Shown piece after piece: positions 1 through 9,046 of a stretch of DNA of 20,507 bases. The stretch lies in assembly GCA_026260175.1 (NCBI GenBank), contig JAKCWW010009459.1:1-20507 (forward strand), in the 5' to 3' direction. The translations under genes and the position numbers were made by a program. Within the stretch, counting starts at the first letter, position 1. Every line of letters starts with the position of its first letter. The DNA is from Reticulitermes lucifugus. Lineage: Eukaryota > Arthropoda > Insecta > Blattodea > Rhinotermitidae. Under the pieces are notes generated by a model. It was not told the origin of the DNA and searched no databases. It saw only the letters and a program-made list of their open reading frames with translations.

Positions 1-57
1 AAGTTGAAGAGAAATTATATCTGGGGGTACGCGAACAAAAAAGGTTGAATACCACTG
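1..57. mobile_element. hAT-type DNA transposon terminus, rest lies left of the window
   Basis: Read on the minus strand, bases 57 to 24 begin CAGTGGTATTCAACC, continue through a T-run, and reach GTTCGCGTACCCCC. This matches the usual terminal inverted repeat of hAT elements (CAGNGGTNNNCAACC...CGCGTACCCC), known from the family. The element ends at base 57, and its body and other terminus are outside the window, so I cannot tell an autonomous copy from a MITE. The 8 bases after the end (58-65, GTCTAATA) would be the right-hand target duplication typical of hAT, but the left copy cannot be seen. What follows is SINE sequence, so the element appears to have inserted into an older SINE. Confidence 0.55.
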
Positions 58-118
58 GTCTAATAGACTGTGATCTAGAAACCTCAACAATGAGGCGGCC
101 TAGATCCGACTTGGGCTG
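58..118 (+). repeat. Decayed 3' half of a tRNA-derived SINE
   Basis: The stretch GTGATCTAGAAACCTC followed by AATGAGGCGGCCTAG lines up with the 3' domain of the better SINE copies at 1778-2026 and 2027-2173, which carry GTGATCGTGAAGCCTC and AATGAGGCGGCCTAG in the same order. The poly(A) tail and the tRNA-like head are missing. The left edge coincides with the hAT terminus at 57, so the missing head may lie beyond that transposon, to the left of the window. Confidence 0.55.
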
Positions 119-296
119 TTGCTTCACAAAAGAAATCTAATCTGCATGCTCGCCTATTGAGTGTGAAGTGTTGCATCTAGTCAACAAGAAGAAGAATGGC
201 AAGAGTGTGAATCTCTAAGTTTACGTTCGAAAATCTTAAAGAGGAAAAGGATTCTTGCTTAAATAATATTCTTTCCAAAAAGGAAAAACATTGTGC

Positions 297-365
297 TACT
301 ACTACTATTACTACTACTATACTACTGCTGTTTGTAATATTACTACTGATGCTGCTGCTGATGAT
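297..365. repeat. Imperfect trinucleotide microsatellite (ACT/GCT/GAT units)
   Basis: About 70 bases of trinucleotides, first ACT/ATT units, then CTG, then CTGATG units, with interruptions. It is a simple-sequence repeat with no coding frame of note around it. Confidence 0.8.
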
Positions 366-1280
366 AAGGCGCTAATAATTACGATTGCAACGAATAATAC
401 CTGACTCGAATCATGCTCAGAAATATAATCATTTGCACAAAAGTACTTCATTTTCTCCCGCTAAATAAACTGAATTTTATTTTAGGCTTACGAATGCATA
501 TTCTTTAAACAAGACGTCGATGAAATAAAGGTTTGTAGAAGGTCATGTCTGTGCAACGGACAAATAGTTGTTTACGAAACCTCTTCTGTACTCCTGTCCT
601 TTCCCTATTTGTCACCATTGATTACATCCTGCTTTGTTCAACGATATCCTTTCAACCTGCAGCTGTCTTAAGACGCAGATGAAAAACAACTTAGGCTTGA
701 AACATTTTAACCAACAATAATTTGGGCTCTGCCCACCGCAATATTCTTCTGGCCACAGTCCAGAAAAATAGACGATAATCTGGCCGAGAGTCGAAATAGA
801 ACATATCTGCCTAATACAAATCATACACGTGCTTGCAATCCCTATTTCAATTTTAAGAACTTTTTTATATGATGGACATCAGCAGTGAATTTTATCTGTT
901 TGCAGCCTGGTTTGCTTTCTCACTGACTTCACTGTTTGTACCACGGTTCATTAATTCCGCACTCCACCGTCTATGTGTCTATTTTAGCATCTTTAGATTA
1001 CCTGTCATTATCAACAAGAGCTGACATGGTCTGTGGAGTCCGATCGATGAGCAATAGCTCCAGGTGAGGTGCAGGGGAAACAAATACCTCATGTGTTACA
1101 CGCCCGCAGAATGGGGATTTCGAGATTTGTTGTTGATAAATTTACGAGGTAAACTATAATTTAGCTAGTCAAATGCAGAAATATCAACAGTGGTATAACT
1201 AGATGAACCTTCGAGGGCTTTACGTGAGGTCCTATAGGCTGGAAACGACACGTAGGTTAATTGCGTTTCGGTGTTTTAAT
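366..1280. other. AT-rich unique sequence, no gene seen
   Basis: No open frame longer than 70 codons, no tRNA-like boxes and no tandem structure. The single minus-strand frame at 612-824 resembles nothing I know and is within chance for this base composition. Confidence 0.5.
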
Positions 1281-1478
1281 TTCAATGATCAGATTTTCGC
1301 TCTTCTGGGATATTACGCGACGTCGTGTGGTAATTGTTTACCGACGTTTCGGAACAACTTATCGGTCCCAAAACATCGGTAAAAAATTACCACACGACGC
1401 CGCGTAACATTCCAGAAGAGCACACGTCTCATCAACATAGCGGCGGAAGACTGAAATCAAGGTTCAATAATCAGATTT
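1281..1478. mobile_element. Foldback element with 56-bp arms and a flanking 16-bp direct repeat; possibly Penelope-like or MITE
   Basis: Arms 1299-1354 and 1366-1421 are inverted copies of each other with only a handful of mismatches, separated by 11 bases. The left arm reads GCTCTTCTGG...GTGTGGTAATTG...ACCGACGTTTCGG and the right arm is its near complement. A 16-base sequence at 1281-1296 (TTCAATGATCAGATTT) recurs at 1463-1478 with one change, as expected of a target-site duplication around an insert of about 166 bp. The CGACGTTTCGG word (CCGAAACGTCGG on the other strand) is common next to Penelope-like elements, but no CUGANGA box is present here, so family assignment is uncertain. A foldback DNA element is the alternative. 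Confidence 0.55.
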
Positions 1479-1777
1479 CATTCCTGGTGATCAGATCAAC
1501 ACTACGTCTGTCTTGAAAGTTAAACTTGCATCTGTTAGTGCCTTATAGTGCAGAAAATTCTAAAATAGAACAATGGAGCACCACTGTGAAGACACTTGCC
1601 TCTTCAATTTGAAGCAGTATTTTTTATTTTAATTGTGCCTCTTATTTAGTTACGATTCCTTGTTACTCAAGCGACAGCCCAATTTCATGACTCCATTTAA
1701 AATCTAACTAAAAACGAGTAACTAAGTTAATTGAATTTTTGGCTGCTGATTGCATTGAAAAGTTAGCTGTAAGAATG
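1479..1777. other. Unassigned spacer
   Basis: AT-rich sequence between the foldback element and the SINE pair. I see no gene, repeat or regulatory motif in it. Confidence 0.5.
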
Positions 1778-2026
1778 TTTTTTTTTCCAATGGCTCGACA
1801 GCCCCTTGGGGGCCTAGGCCGCCTCGTTTCGTCGAGGCTTCACTATCACACTCAGACACACCACACTCGGTAGGACTCCTCTGGACGAGGGACCATCTCG
1901 TTGCAGAGACATCTACCTGACAACACTCAACACTCACAAGCGACAGACGTCCATGCCCTAGGCGGGATTCGAACCCAAAATCCCAGTAAGCGAGCGGCCG
2001 TAGACCCACATCTTAGACCGCGCGGC
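1778..2026 (-). repeat. Nearly full-length tRNA-derived SINE, family A
   Basis: On the minus strand the element starts with a tRNA-like head: CGCGGTCTAAG (A-box region) and GGGTTCGAATCCCGC (a good Pol III B box). The body contains CAGAGGAGTCCTACCGAG, GAGGCGGCCTAGG and CCCAAGGGGCTG, and the element ends in an A-tail, the T-run at 1778-1786. The same order of blocks is found in the copy at 13244-13481. About eight bases of the 5' end are lost compared with that copy. The head resembles Leu- or Ser-type tRNA, but there is no anticodon arm or acceptor stem that would make a functional tRNA. SINEs of this design are mobilised by a partner LINE, which cannot be identified here. Confidence 0.85.
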
Positions 2027-2173
2027 GGTAGTGATCTCTGCGACGAGCTGGTCACTCGTCCAGAGGAGTCCTACCGAGTGTGGTATGTCTAAAAAGTGTG
2101 TGATCGTGAAGCCTCGAAAAATGAGGCGGCCTAGGCCCCCAAGGGGCTGGCGAGCCATTGGGAAAAAAATAAA
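2027..2173 (+). repeat. 5'-truncated SINE, family A, head to head with its neighbour
   Basis: Begins within the body (GGTAGTGATCTCTGCG), then runs through CAGAGGAGTCCTACCGAG, AATGAGGCGGCCTAGG and CCCAAGGGGCTGG to an A-rich tail near 2162-2173. It lacks the tRNA-like head. It is complementary over roughly 140 bases to 1778-1917 of the adjacent minus-strand copy, so a transcript crossing both would fold into a long hairpin with a loop of about 110 bases. Confidence 0.85.
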
Positions 2174-2939
2174 TATTCTTCATTTATGAAATAATAAACA
2201 TTAAAACCAAATGGCCGTTTGGAGTAAAATTCTTTCATTAAGAATAACGCGATCTGTATTTACATGAAGGTGGATAATTACCCAACAGAAGATGGATAAA
2301 GAAGCAATAAACTTGCTAATTTTGTTGTATGTATGTGAAATCTAACCCCTCATCTTAAGGGACAAACGTATGTTGCAAATGTCTATAAAAAAGGCGCCCA
2401 ATGTTATAATTCTTCCTGAAATAAGAAAGAACTACAAATTTTTCGGATGTAGTTTACATAGTCCTTTTAGGACATCGACAACCAGAAGAAATTAAGGGGT
2501 GGCCAAATTGTTAGAATGGAGAGTAATATTAATTCACGGAGAATTTTTGTGCGAAGCCTCTTGCGAGTCATCCTCTCGGAATAAGGAGATAGAATGTCAT
2601 TAAGACAATGTTTGTGGACTGCGAGTTCGAGATGAATGAGTATAGACTGATGGCAATGGTAGTGAGGTTCCTTTAACTTTCTGTTTCTGCTACTCTATCG
2701 TTAGTTAACTGAGATTTGGTGCACTGTATATATTTACGGCCTTCCGCGCAGATTAAGGTGAAATGAAAATACAGAAGTACACAAGGCTTGGCTTCGTTAT
2801 TTATACCCTTCACATGACATTACTTATCCTGTCCAATCAGGGAATTTAAGTCCACTGGACACGTAATAGGCGGATGAAGGAAGAAAATCTTTCGAATCTT
2901 TGGAACGTGATCTAAGCGCAAAGTGAACATGTGGGCGAG
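2174..2939. other. AT-rich unique sequence, no gene seen
   Basis: No supported coding frame. The minus-strand frame at 2824-3030 overlaps the minisatellite and is a by-product of it. Confidence 0.5.
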
Positions 2940-3258
2940 CAAAGCGCGGCGGGAATAGCTTTAGACAATGAAGCGGATCGACTCTTTCAAGTAGCTCAGA
3001 ACAAAGCGCACCTGGAATAGCGTTAGACAATGAAACGGATCGGCTGTTTGAAGTAGCTCAGAATAAAGCGCGGTGGTAATAGCGTTAGACAAAGAAGCGG
3101 ATCGACTGTTTCAAGTAGCTCAGAATAAAGCGCGGTGGGAATAGCGTTAAACAATGAAGCGGATCGACTGTTTGAAGTAGCTCAGAATAAAGCGCGGTGG
3201 GAATAGCGTTAGACAATGAAGCGGATCGACTGTTTGAAGTAGCTCAGAACAGAGCGCT
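2940..3258 (+). repeat. 62-bp minisatellite, five full units plus a stub
   Basis: Units lie at 2940-3001, 3002-3063, 3064-3125, 3126-3187 and 3188-3249, followed by a short partial unit. Each unit contains AAAGCGCGG..GGAATAGCG, TTAGACAATGAAGCGGATCG and GTAGCTCAGAA. Units 4 and 5 differ at one base, unit 3 differs from them at three or four, and units 1 and 2 at about five to nine, so the right side of the array is the youngest. The unit length is not a multiple of three, so this is not a protein repeat. Units abut without spacers, which excludes a CRISPR. Confidence 0.92.
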
Positions 3259-3997
3259 GTTTTCTGTAGTAAAATGCTGAGGATAAGTAGCGTGTTAAGA
3301 ACGTTGCACATCATAAGGTGTTTGTGGAGGCCTGTTTTAAAAGTATTGTCCTAGCATTCCTATAGCATTGCGTGTGGGTATGAAACATGGTCTCTGACGC
3401 TGAAAAAAAAAGCATGTAGGATTTTAAACAGTAGAAAAACCGAGAGCCTATTAAATATTTAAAGACTAAGATTAATGTAATTATAGTTGAAACTTCAGTG
3501 TGCACCGCGCAGTAAAGGCAATGTTCCGGTTACAAACCAATCATTTAATACTGTTTACATAAACAACACTGGTCGGCATCAATTTCCTCCCTGAAATACT
3601 TTTGATAGATTTTCATGGTAACAGGTTCACAAACTTGAATGTGTGAATAAAATGTTTACATCACCCTCCGTTTGGTTGATACCAGTTTATACATCAGTTG
3701 AATGGTCAAAAACCGAAATGTGGGGCTGGCCCAAATATATGTTATGTTGTTTGTTTATATTTAATTATTTAAGTCACTTAAATCCCCAGAATAATATTGT
3801 GTCAAATTATCTCTCAAATTGGAAAGGCTTACTTTCAGTTGTTTAGCGTCTGTGGTTTATTGTCACGTGATAATATGTCGCGGCCCCATCTCTCAGAACC
3901 TCAGTTTGATTCCACACTCTATCCTAAGTGTTGCACCAGTGCAAAAGTAACAGTTTCCCTGTGTGTTTGAAAAGTATTTTTTTTGTGTGTGTGCAAC
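3259..3997. other. No supported gene
   Basis: Contains two short frames (minus strand 3311-3505, plus strand 3643-3846) without recognisable features. A GT-rich run just before 3998 leads into the pseudogene. Confidence 0.5.
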
Positions 3998-5034
3998 ATG
4001 TCACAGTCTTGTCAAAACAAGCCGAATAGCTTTTGCTACATTTGTGGAGAAGTGGTATTAAAATCGCAAAGGAAGCCACTGTCACAACTCTAAGGTCGGA
4101 GATCAAGATAAAGTTTGGGCGCCGAAGATTTTCTGCAGCTCATGTTCAAGAACTTTGGTAGGCTGGTTGAAAGGTACCCACAAATCAATGCCTTTTGCCG
4201 TTCTGATGGTGTGGCGAGAGACTCGAGACCACTTAAACGACTGCTATTTTTGCATGACCAAGATCACTGGTTTCTCAAAATTTCCAAGCATAAAATAGAG
4301 TATCCTAATGTACCCTCTGCTTTAAGACCTGTTCCTCATGATGATTCAATGCCAGGGCCCAAACCGCCAGAATCTTATATCCTTGACTCAGATTCGGTAG
4401 CGGAAGAGAATAAAATTGGCCACTCTGTTCAGAAACAACACCAGGTCAGAAGAATGTGGCACAACCTGCTTTAGTGGATAAGTCAAAAATCTATTTATCT
4501 CCCCTGTATATCAAGCTTGCTTTGATAAAAATATTTTTGAAAGCTATGGATAAAGAAAGCGAAGGGTTTGCCTATTTAAGGCAAAAATTTCCCAAAATAA
4601 GTAAGGCCAAGATGAAAGAATGAATTTTCGTTGGTCCTCAAATTAAATAAATATTCGAAGACCATGACTTTAATACAAAATTAAATGCTATAGAAAGAAG
4701 AGCTTGGGAAGTATCTGAAAACGTCTGCAGGAACTTTCTAGGCAGTGAAAAAGCGGAAAATTACAGTGGCATCCTGCAGGAGCTAATTTCATCATATAGT
4801 GTTATGGGGTGTAACATGCCATTGAAACTTCATTTTCTGCATTCCCATTTGGATTTTTTTCCTAAAACATGGGTGCCTTCTCCGATAAGCATGGCGAAAC
4901 TTCCATCAGGACACCTCCAAAATAGAACAGAGGTGCAATGGAAAGTGGAGTCTAATATTTTGGCTGACTATTGCTTGAGTCTTATAAGGGAGACACCAAA
5001 TGGCGAATATAAGAGGCAAAATAAGACCAAGTGA
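3998..5034 (+). pseudogene. Broken copy of a cysteine-rich multicopy insect gene family (function unknown)
   Basis: Four pieces in changing frames read as one protein. 3998-4093 starts with an ATG (MSQSCQNKPNSFCYICGE) and stops after 31 codons. 4095-4277 carries VWAPKIFCSSCSRTLVGWLK and DCYFCMTKITGFSKF. 4115-4474 is open in another frame and supplies KIEYPNVPSALRPVPHDDSM and PPESYILDSDS. 4473-5034 supplies SPLYIKLALIKIFLKAMDKE, FAYLRQKFPKISKAKMKE, then IFVGPQIK, MGCNMPLKLHFLHSHLDFFP and NILADYCLSLIRETPNGEYK. Three CxxC pairs (CYIC, CSSC, CYFC) suggest zinc binding in the N-terminal part. Two in-frame stops (4621-4623 and 4648-4650) and several frameshifts break it. From memory, intact relatives occur in many copies in arthropods and have a longer middle section, so this copy seems to have lost a large internal block near 4420-4470. 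I know of no assigned function. The high copy number suggests a mobile or amplified origin. Confidence 0.75.
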
Positions 5035-6704
5035 GTGTTTTAGTGACGAATTTATTTGTAGTTAGAATACTGTATATAGAGATATTGGTCTTTACTTGAC
5101 ACTGTATGTTGTAATGTATTAGACGTACTTATTCCTATACGAATGTAGTTTTTGAATCTAATCCCTCCTGCCTTAACATTGGTGGGTGTTAGGGCAATTT
5201 TGTTGTCATATTCGGATTCAGCAACGTCAAAACTATAAAAATCACCCTAAATTTTAACAGGGAGCGTTTTTTGTTTGCCGACCAGTGTGATCACTCTTTG
5301 TTGTGAGTTCCATGCGCAACCCATAAATGCATTCTGTGGTCAGAAAGTAGAATTTTTCAGTGTTGCAGGCGGCACATAAATAAATAATACGCATTAATTA
5401 TTAAGAAAGTTATTTTGAATTTAGTGTAAAATTCGTAAGAAAAACACACACGCACTCTGTGATCAAAGCACAACAATTTCAATTTTGAGGCAGGTGGTCC
5501 ACTTAAGCAATACATGTGTTTTAATATGTTTTAACTGAGGCATATATGTCATATTCTCTTTTCCTAACCACCCTGTAATTGCAATAGGCCTACAAGGACA
5601 TATTTAAATAAGGAAATCGCTATGGTATTTTATTTTATTGAGATCTGGCATGCCAACCAGCTTAGTCAGGTTATGGACGCTTTTATAAACACATAGACAA
5701 GAGATATCGACCGAATTTTAACATCGCTTATGACCCGATTTTAAAGTCTGCGTTCAGCCAGTCTACTCTGTACATTTCAAAATATGTCGATTTCTCATTC
5801 TCTGCAGTTTTGTTTGGCTGTTTTCTGGCATGATATTCTCCTCCCTTACCTATCTTATGAGGTGTGAAAACTAAATAAGCGGACTGATGTCTCTGTGCGT
5901 CAGCTTGAAACAGAAGTGTATTGTGCGTGAAAGATAGCGGGATTGCACCAATCAGCAGTTCCTATCTTATAGTAGTTGAAATTCACTACATATAGCTATT
6001 TCAGTAAGTGATTTATAGTTGCAGTGTTACATTTGTCGGAAAATGTAGAAGAAAGTTTCACTCAAGACGTTTCGGCAGCACTGTTTGTAGAATCTAAACT
6101 TATAGATAAATACTGACGTGATGAGACTGAGATCTGTCAATGCAGTCCAGGAAAAAACGTCAAAATCTTGAGTGCTACAGTCGGTAGTGTCCGAGATATG
6201 AGCGGCAAAATAAAATTTAAAAACTTACTGATCTGCACTTTTGTATCAAAGAAAATATCTCTTATGAACATCATCCTTCAAAGCAAACAGTGAATTAAGA
6301 ATTCTATATTTAAATTTTGCAATGTTTACGGCAGCGCTGTTATGGAGAGAAACTTCCTTCGAATACGTGCATTTTACCGCTGATAGTACACTTACCACAA
6401 GTAAAGACAAATGTTGACACATCGTCCTTGCTGACTCATGTGGTCAAGATGACTTCAGCTTTTTCCTAAAGACAACGTATATTACGAACGGAATATTTTT
6501 GAACAAATCTCGCACTTTCAGAGCAAAGTGCCTATAGTAGTTCTGCCGTACGGACTTAGGAAAATTGTTTCCACTAATATTTTCAGGCAGCAGAGAGATG
6601 TTACGACGTATGCTTAAATTATTACAATATAATTTTTCCTAAGTTTTACAAAAAATAAAGAATTCTTAAAACAAATTATTCCGATTATATATCAGATCCA
6701 GTAT
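5035..6704. other. 1.67 kb without a supported gene
   Basis: AT-rich, no frame above 60 codons, no tRNA-like boxes. It contains a small imperfect hairpin at 5171-5198 (TGCCTTAACA / TGTTAGGGCA) and one GACGTTTCGG word near 6067. Neither is enough to call an element. Confidence 0.5.
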
Positions 6705-8160
6705 ATTATGTTGTTCTATAATCTTCCTTGCTTTGATTCTAGTTTCTCTCTTCACTTTCGAAATTTTATCTGTAGTCTTCTCTGGTCTTTGGTTTTCTTT
6801 CTTTTGCCACACTTTCATTTCAGTTTTTCATCCTATTTACTTAATTTTCTTTATCGGTTATCTAGCTTTAGCTTTCCCCCTTATTCTAAGACTTTATTTT
6901 ACTTTTGGCCCCACATCGAAAGGCAAAATCTTTTTTATATTGTGATCTCGTGTTAACCTAATTTCCTTTCTTATTTCGTCATTTAGACCCATTTTTCTCT
7001 CTCTTATATTCTGTAAGAATTCTCTGTGTGCCGGCTTAAAATTTATGTAGAATATTCTTTTGAGACATTCCTTCATTAATTTGTTTTTATTCATTCTCTT
7101 TATCTCTTCTTGTCTTTTTATATCCTGTAATACTTCTCATGCTTTCTCGTTTTATTTTTTCATTAACTTCTGTACTTCTGTTGCACCATGTCAAATTTTG
7201 CATGCCTCTATTTTACATCGTCCTGTCTTCTGTCTTAACGTCTCACTGTGTTTCGCAATACGACCTTGACCTTAACCTTTGATTGCCTTCCTTCACTTAT
7301 CTCATCTCCTCAGCTCATCTTGATTACTTTTACCCAGCCTCTCACAGTTGCGTCTTCAGTCCGTCCGTTCCTGTCGTGTTTAACATCGTCTCGTCTGTTA
7401 GTTTCCGATATTTTTCTGTCTTCTTTTATCTTCGCATTCAAGGTCTGGCTCGTAGAGTGTTCTCTTCATTTCCTCTCTTGCCATGTCTTATTTTCGAGTT
7501 CATTTCCTGCCTTGTCACGTTTTATGTTTTCTCTCCCTTTCCTATTGCTACACAGTTGTCATCATTTCATGTTTGTTCGGCATGTTCTTTTCCATTTTGT
7601 CTCTTACTGTCTTGTCTTATTTTACTGTTCCCTTTTATCGGCGTTTGTTGTATCGTAATTTCCTTCCTCATTTTATCCTGTGCTTTTTGTCTGTTTTCCA
7701 GGGCACTTTCTCTTGCTTTGCTCCGTTCTGTGTTTTACCTATCCGAATTTGCACTTCTTCTTGTTATTTACTCAGTTTTAAAGCCATGTGTCCTTTAATA
7801 CTCTCTTCGACGTCATTTATTGCATTCGATCCTGTATTCTCTAATTCCTATATTCATTCTTTCTGTAATAGGTCTACACAATTGCATTTCTTTCACATTT
7901 TACATCTCACATTTAGATTTCTTCTTCTTACATTTACTTCCATCTTTCAACACTTTTTATTGCATGCCTTGTTTTAACTCTCTTCTTTCGACGTTTCCCA
8001 CATTTCAATTTCCTTCTCGTATGACGCCCTGCTTTTATGTGTTGTATTGTTTCGGTCTAGTTTCTCCGTTTATGTAATCAGTTTGTCTCTTCTCCCTGTC
8101 TCCTTTTGTTTTGCGCTACGTGTATTTGCATTTCCTGTTTGTATATTGTCTCTTGCGCCC
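6705..8160 (+). other. Extended pyrimidine-rich (T+C) tract, non-coding
   Basis: About 1.45 kb in which the plus strand is strongly biased to T and C; lines I counted have 77-80 percent pyrimidine. It starts abruptly after AT-balanced sequence and ends at the splice-site-like CCCCACAG at 8158-8165. Because TAA, TAG and TGA need purines, all three plus frames stay open by chance, producing several overlapping Phe/Ser/Leu-rich frames (7248-7658, 7283-7798, 7483-7977) that should not be read as genes. There is no exact short repeat unit, though words such as TTGTCTTATTTT recur (near 7485 and 7612). It may be an old degenerate satellite, or an intron with an extraordinarily long pyrimidine tract. 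Confidence 0.7.
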
Positions 8161-8165
8161 CACAG
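8136..8165 (+). promoter_or_regulatory. Candidate 3' splice site
   Basis: A pyrimidine-rich run (TTTGTATATTGTCTCTTGCG) followed by CCCCACAG and then G fits the animal acceptor consensus. It coincides with a sharp change from T/C-rich to GC-rich, codon-like sequence at 8166. As the whole upstream region is pyrimidine-rich, the consensus alone is weak evidence; the change in composition is what makes it credible. Confidence 0.4.
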
Positions 8166-8345
8166 GTTGGTTTGGCCCTGGACCTGGGCTGCTACCAGTC
8201 GGTCCAGCAGGGCTGCTGGAAACTCTGGGGCTCGCTCCCTCTCTGTCCCTCCTCACTACGCAGGTCTGTTGCGCCAGTCCCTCGAGACGGCCAGAGGTCG
8301 CAGTCGTCGTCAGAGGGCGGTAGTGTTGTGACGTGTATATTGTGA
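8166..8345 (+). CDS. Candidate terminal coding exon, 59 codons, product unknown
   Basis: Directly after the acceptor-like CACAG at 8165 the frame opens as VGLALDLGCYQSVQQGCWKL and continues through a Ser/Arg/Pro-rich tail (QRSQSSSEGG) to TGA at 8343-8345. Codons in this frame end mostly in G or C near the start (GCC CTG GAC CTG GGC TGC TAC CAG), unlike the AT-rich surroundings, which argues for selection on a protein. With the acceptor used, the exon starts in phase 0. I do not recognise the protein: no domain, and no clear membrane segment. Two other plus frames are also open across part of it, and a minus frame (8192-8623) runs opposite, so coding status is not proven. No other exon of the gene can be seen to the left in this window. 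Confidence 0.35.
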   Translation, partial: VGLALDLGCYQSVQQGCWKLWGSLPLCPSSLRRSVAPVPRDGQRSQSSSEGGSVVTCIL

Positions 8346-9046
8346 GCACTCGTGTTTCTCTGCCAGCTGCGTGCTGCTCGTGTAACGCCCACTTCACGGT
8401 GATCCGTGGTTATTTGACAATGAAGTAGCAACTTCTTATGCTTGTAGACAGTGTCACAGAGTATAGGGTTTGATACCCGGTAACATAATTGTGCAGAGGT
8501 GTTTCTGACATTGTGATATCGTTCATACGAATGTGTGACTTGGTTTATTTCTGGCTGTATGCTTGTTACGGTAAGTCCCATTTGATGTGCCTTTGTGGTG
8601 AATTGCATGGCAAGTGCAAACAATATTTATGCTGAGACGATAAAGTTTTGTAAGCAGTACTCGCTTCTTTACCCAACAGCCACAGTCACATAGCCAGTGT
8701 GTAACCTAGCTGTTCTCATAACCTTGTAACTGCATGTGCAGCAGTTTTCACTTTGTCCACACAAAATGTCCTACAGATTCTCCAGTCCACATATTATTCT
8801 TTCCCAGTGCACAAATTTTATGATTTCTAGCAAACATTCTGATCTATGCCATGGTATCAATTGCATGTATTGCATGTCATCGTTAGAAACATTAAAACGT
8901 TTATGAATAATGAATCAAAAGGAATTTAGGAGGCTTCTTTTGGGACGTACTAATCTGAAAAAACTAAGAATAACCTGAAGAATTTCGAAATTGGTAACTT
9001 CTTAAATCATAGTGAGGCACGTTTTGTTTTTCAGAACTCCATCCAT
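8346..9046. other. Possible 3' UTR and downstream spacer; donor-like site at 8571
   Basis: If 8166-8345 is a last exon, this would begin its 3' UTR. A strong donor consensus (ACG|GTAAGT) sits at 8571-8576, and a GATAAAG sequence near 8640 could be a weak polyadenylation signal. Neither can be tied to a transcript from sequence alone. No frame in the plus direction is worth reporting. Confidence 0.3.

Noticed and set aside
1958..2026. tRNA gene suggested by the good B box in the SINE
   Set aside because: No acceptor stem or anticodon arm closes, and the sequence runs on into a SINE body and A-tail.
2940..3258. Regular repeats that might suggest a CRISPR array
   Set aside because: Units abut with no spacers and the context is an animal genome; it is a minisatellite.
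5171..5198. Small hairpin TGCCTTAACA / TGTTAGGGCA
   Set aside because: One imperfect 10-bp stem in AT-rich DNA with no target duplication or further copies; likely chance.
6062..6085. GACGTTTCGGC word resembling the GAAAC-GUC part of a Penelope-like hammerhead
   Set aside because: No CUGANGA box or pairing stem lies at the required distance on the minus strand.
7248..7977. Three overlapping plus-strand frames of 136, 171 and 164 codons, rich in Phe, Ser, Leu and Cys
   Set aside because: They exist in all three frames at once because the strand lacks purines and therefore stop codons. There is no domain or codon bias.
8192..8623. 143-codon minus-strand frame opposite the candidate exon
   Set aside because: No recognisable motif, and its codon use mirrors the GC-rich plus-strand frame, so it looks like a shadow.
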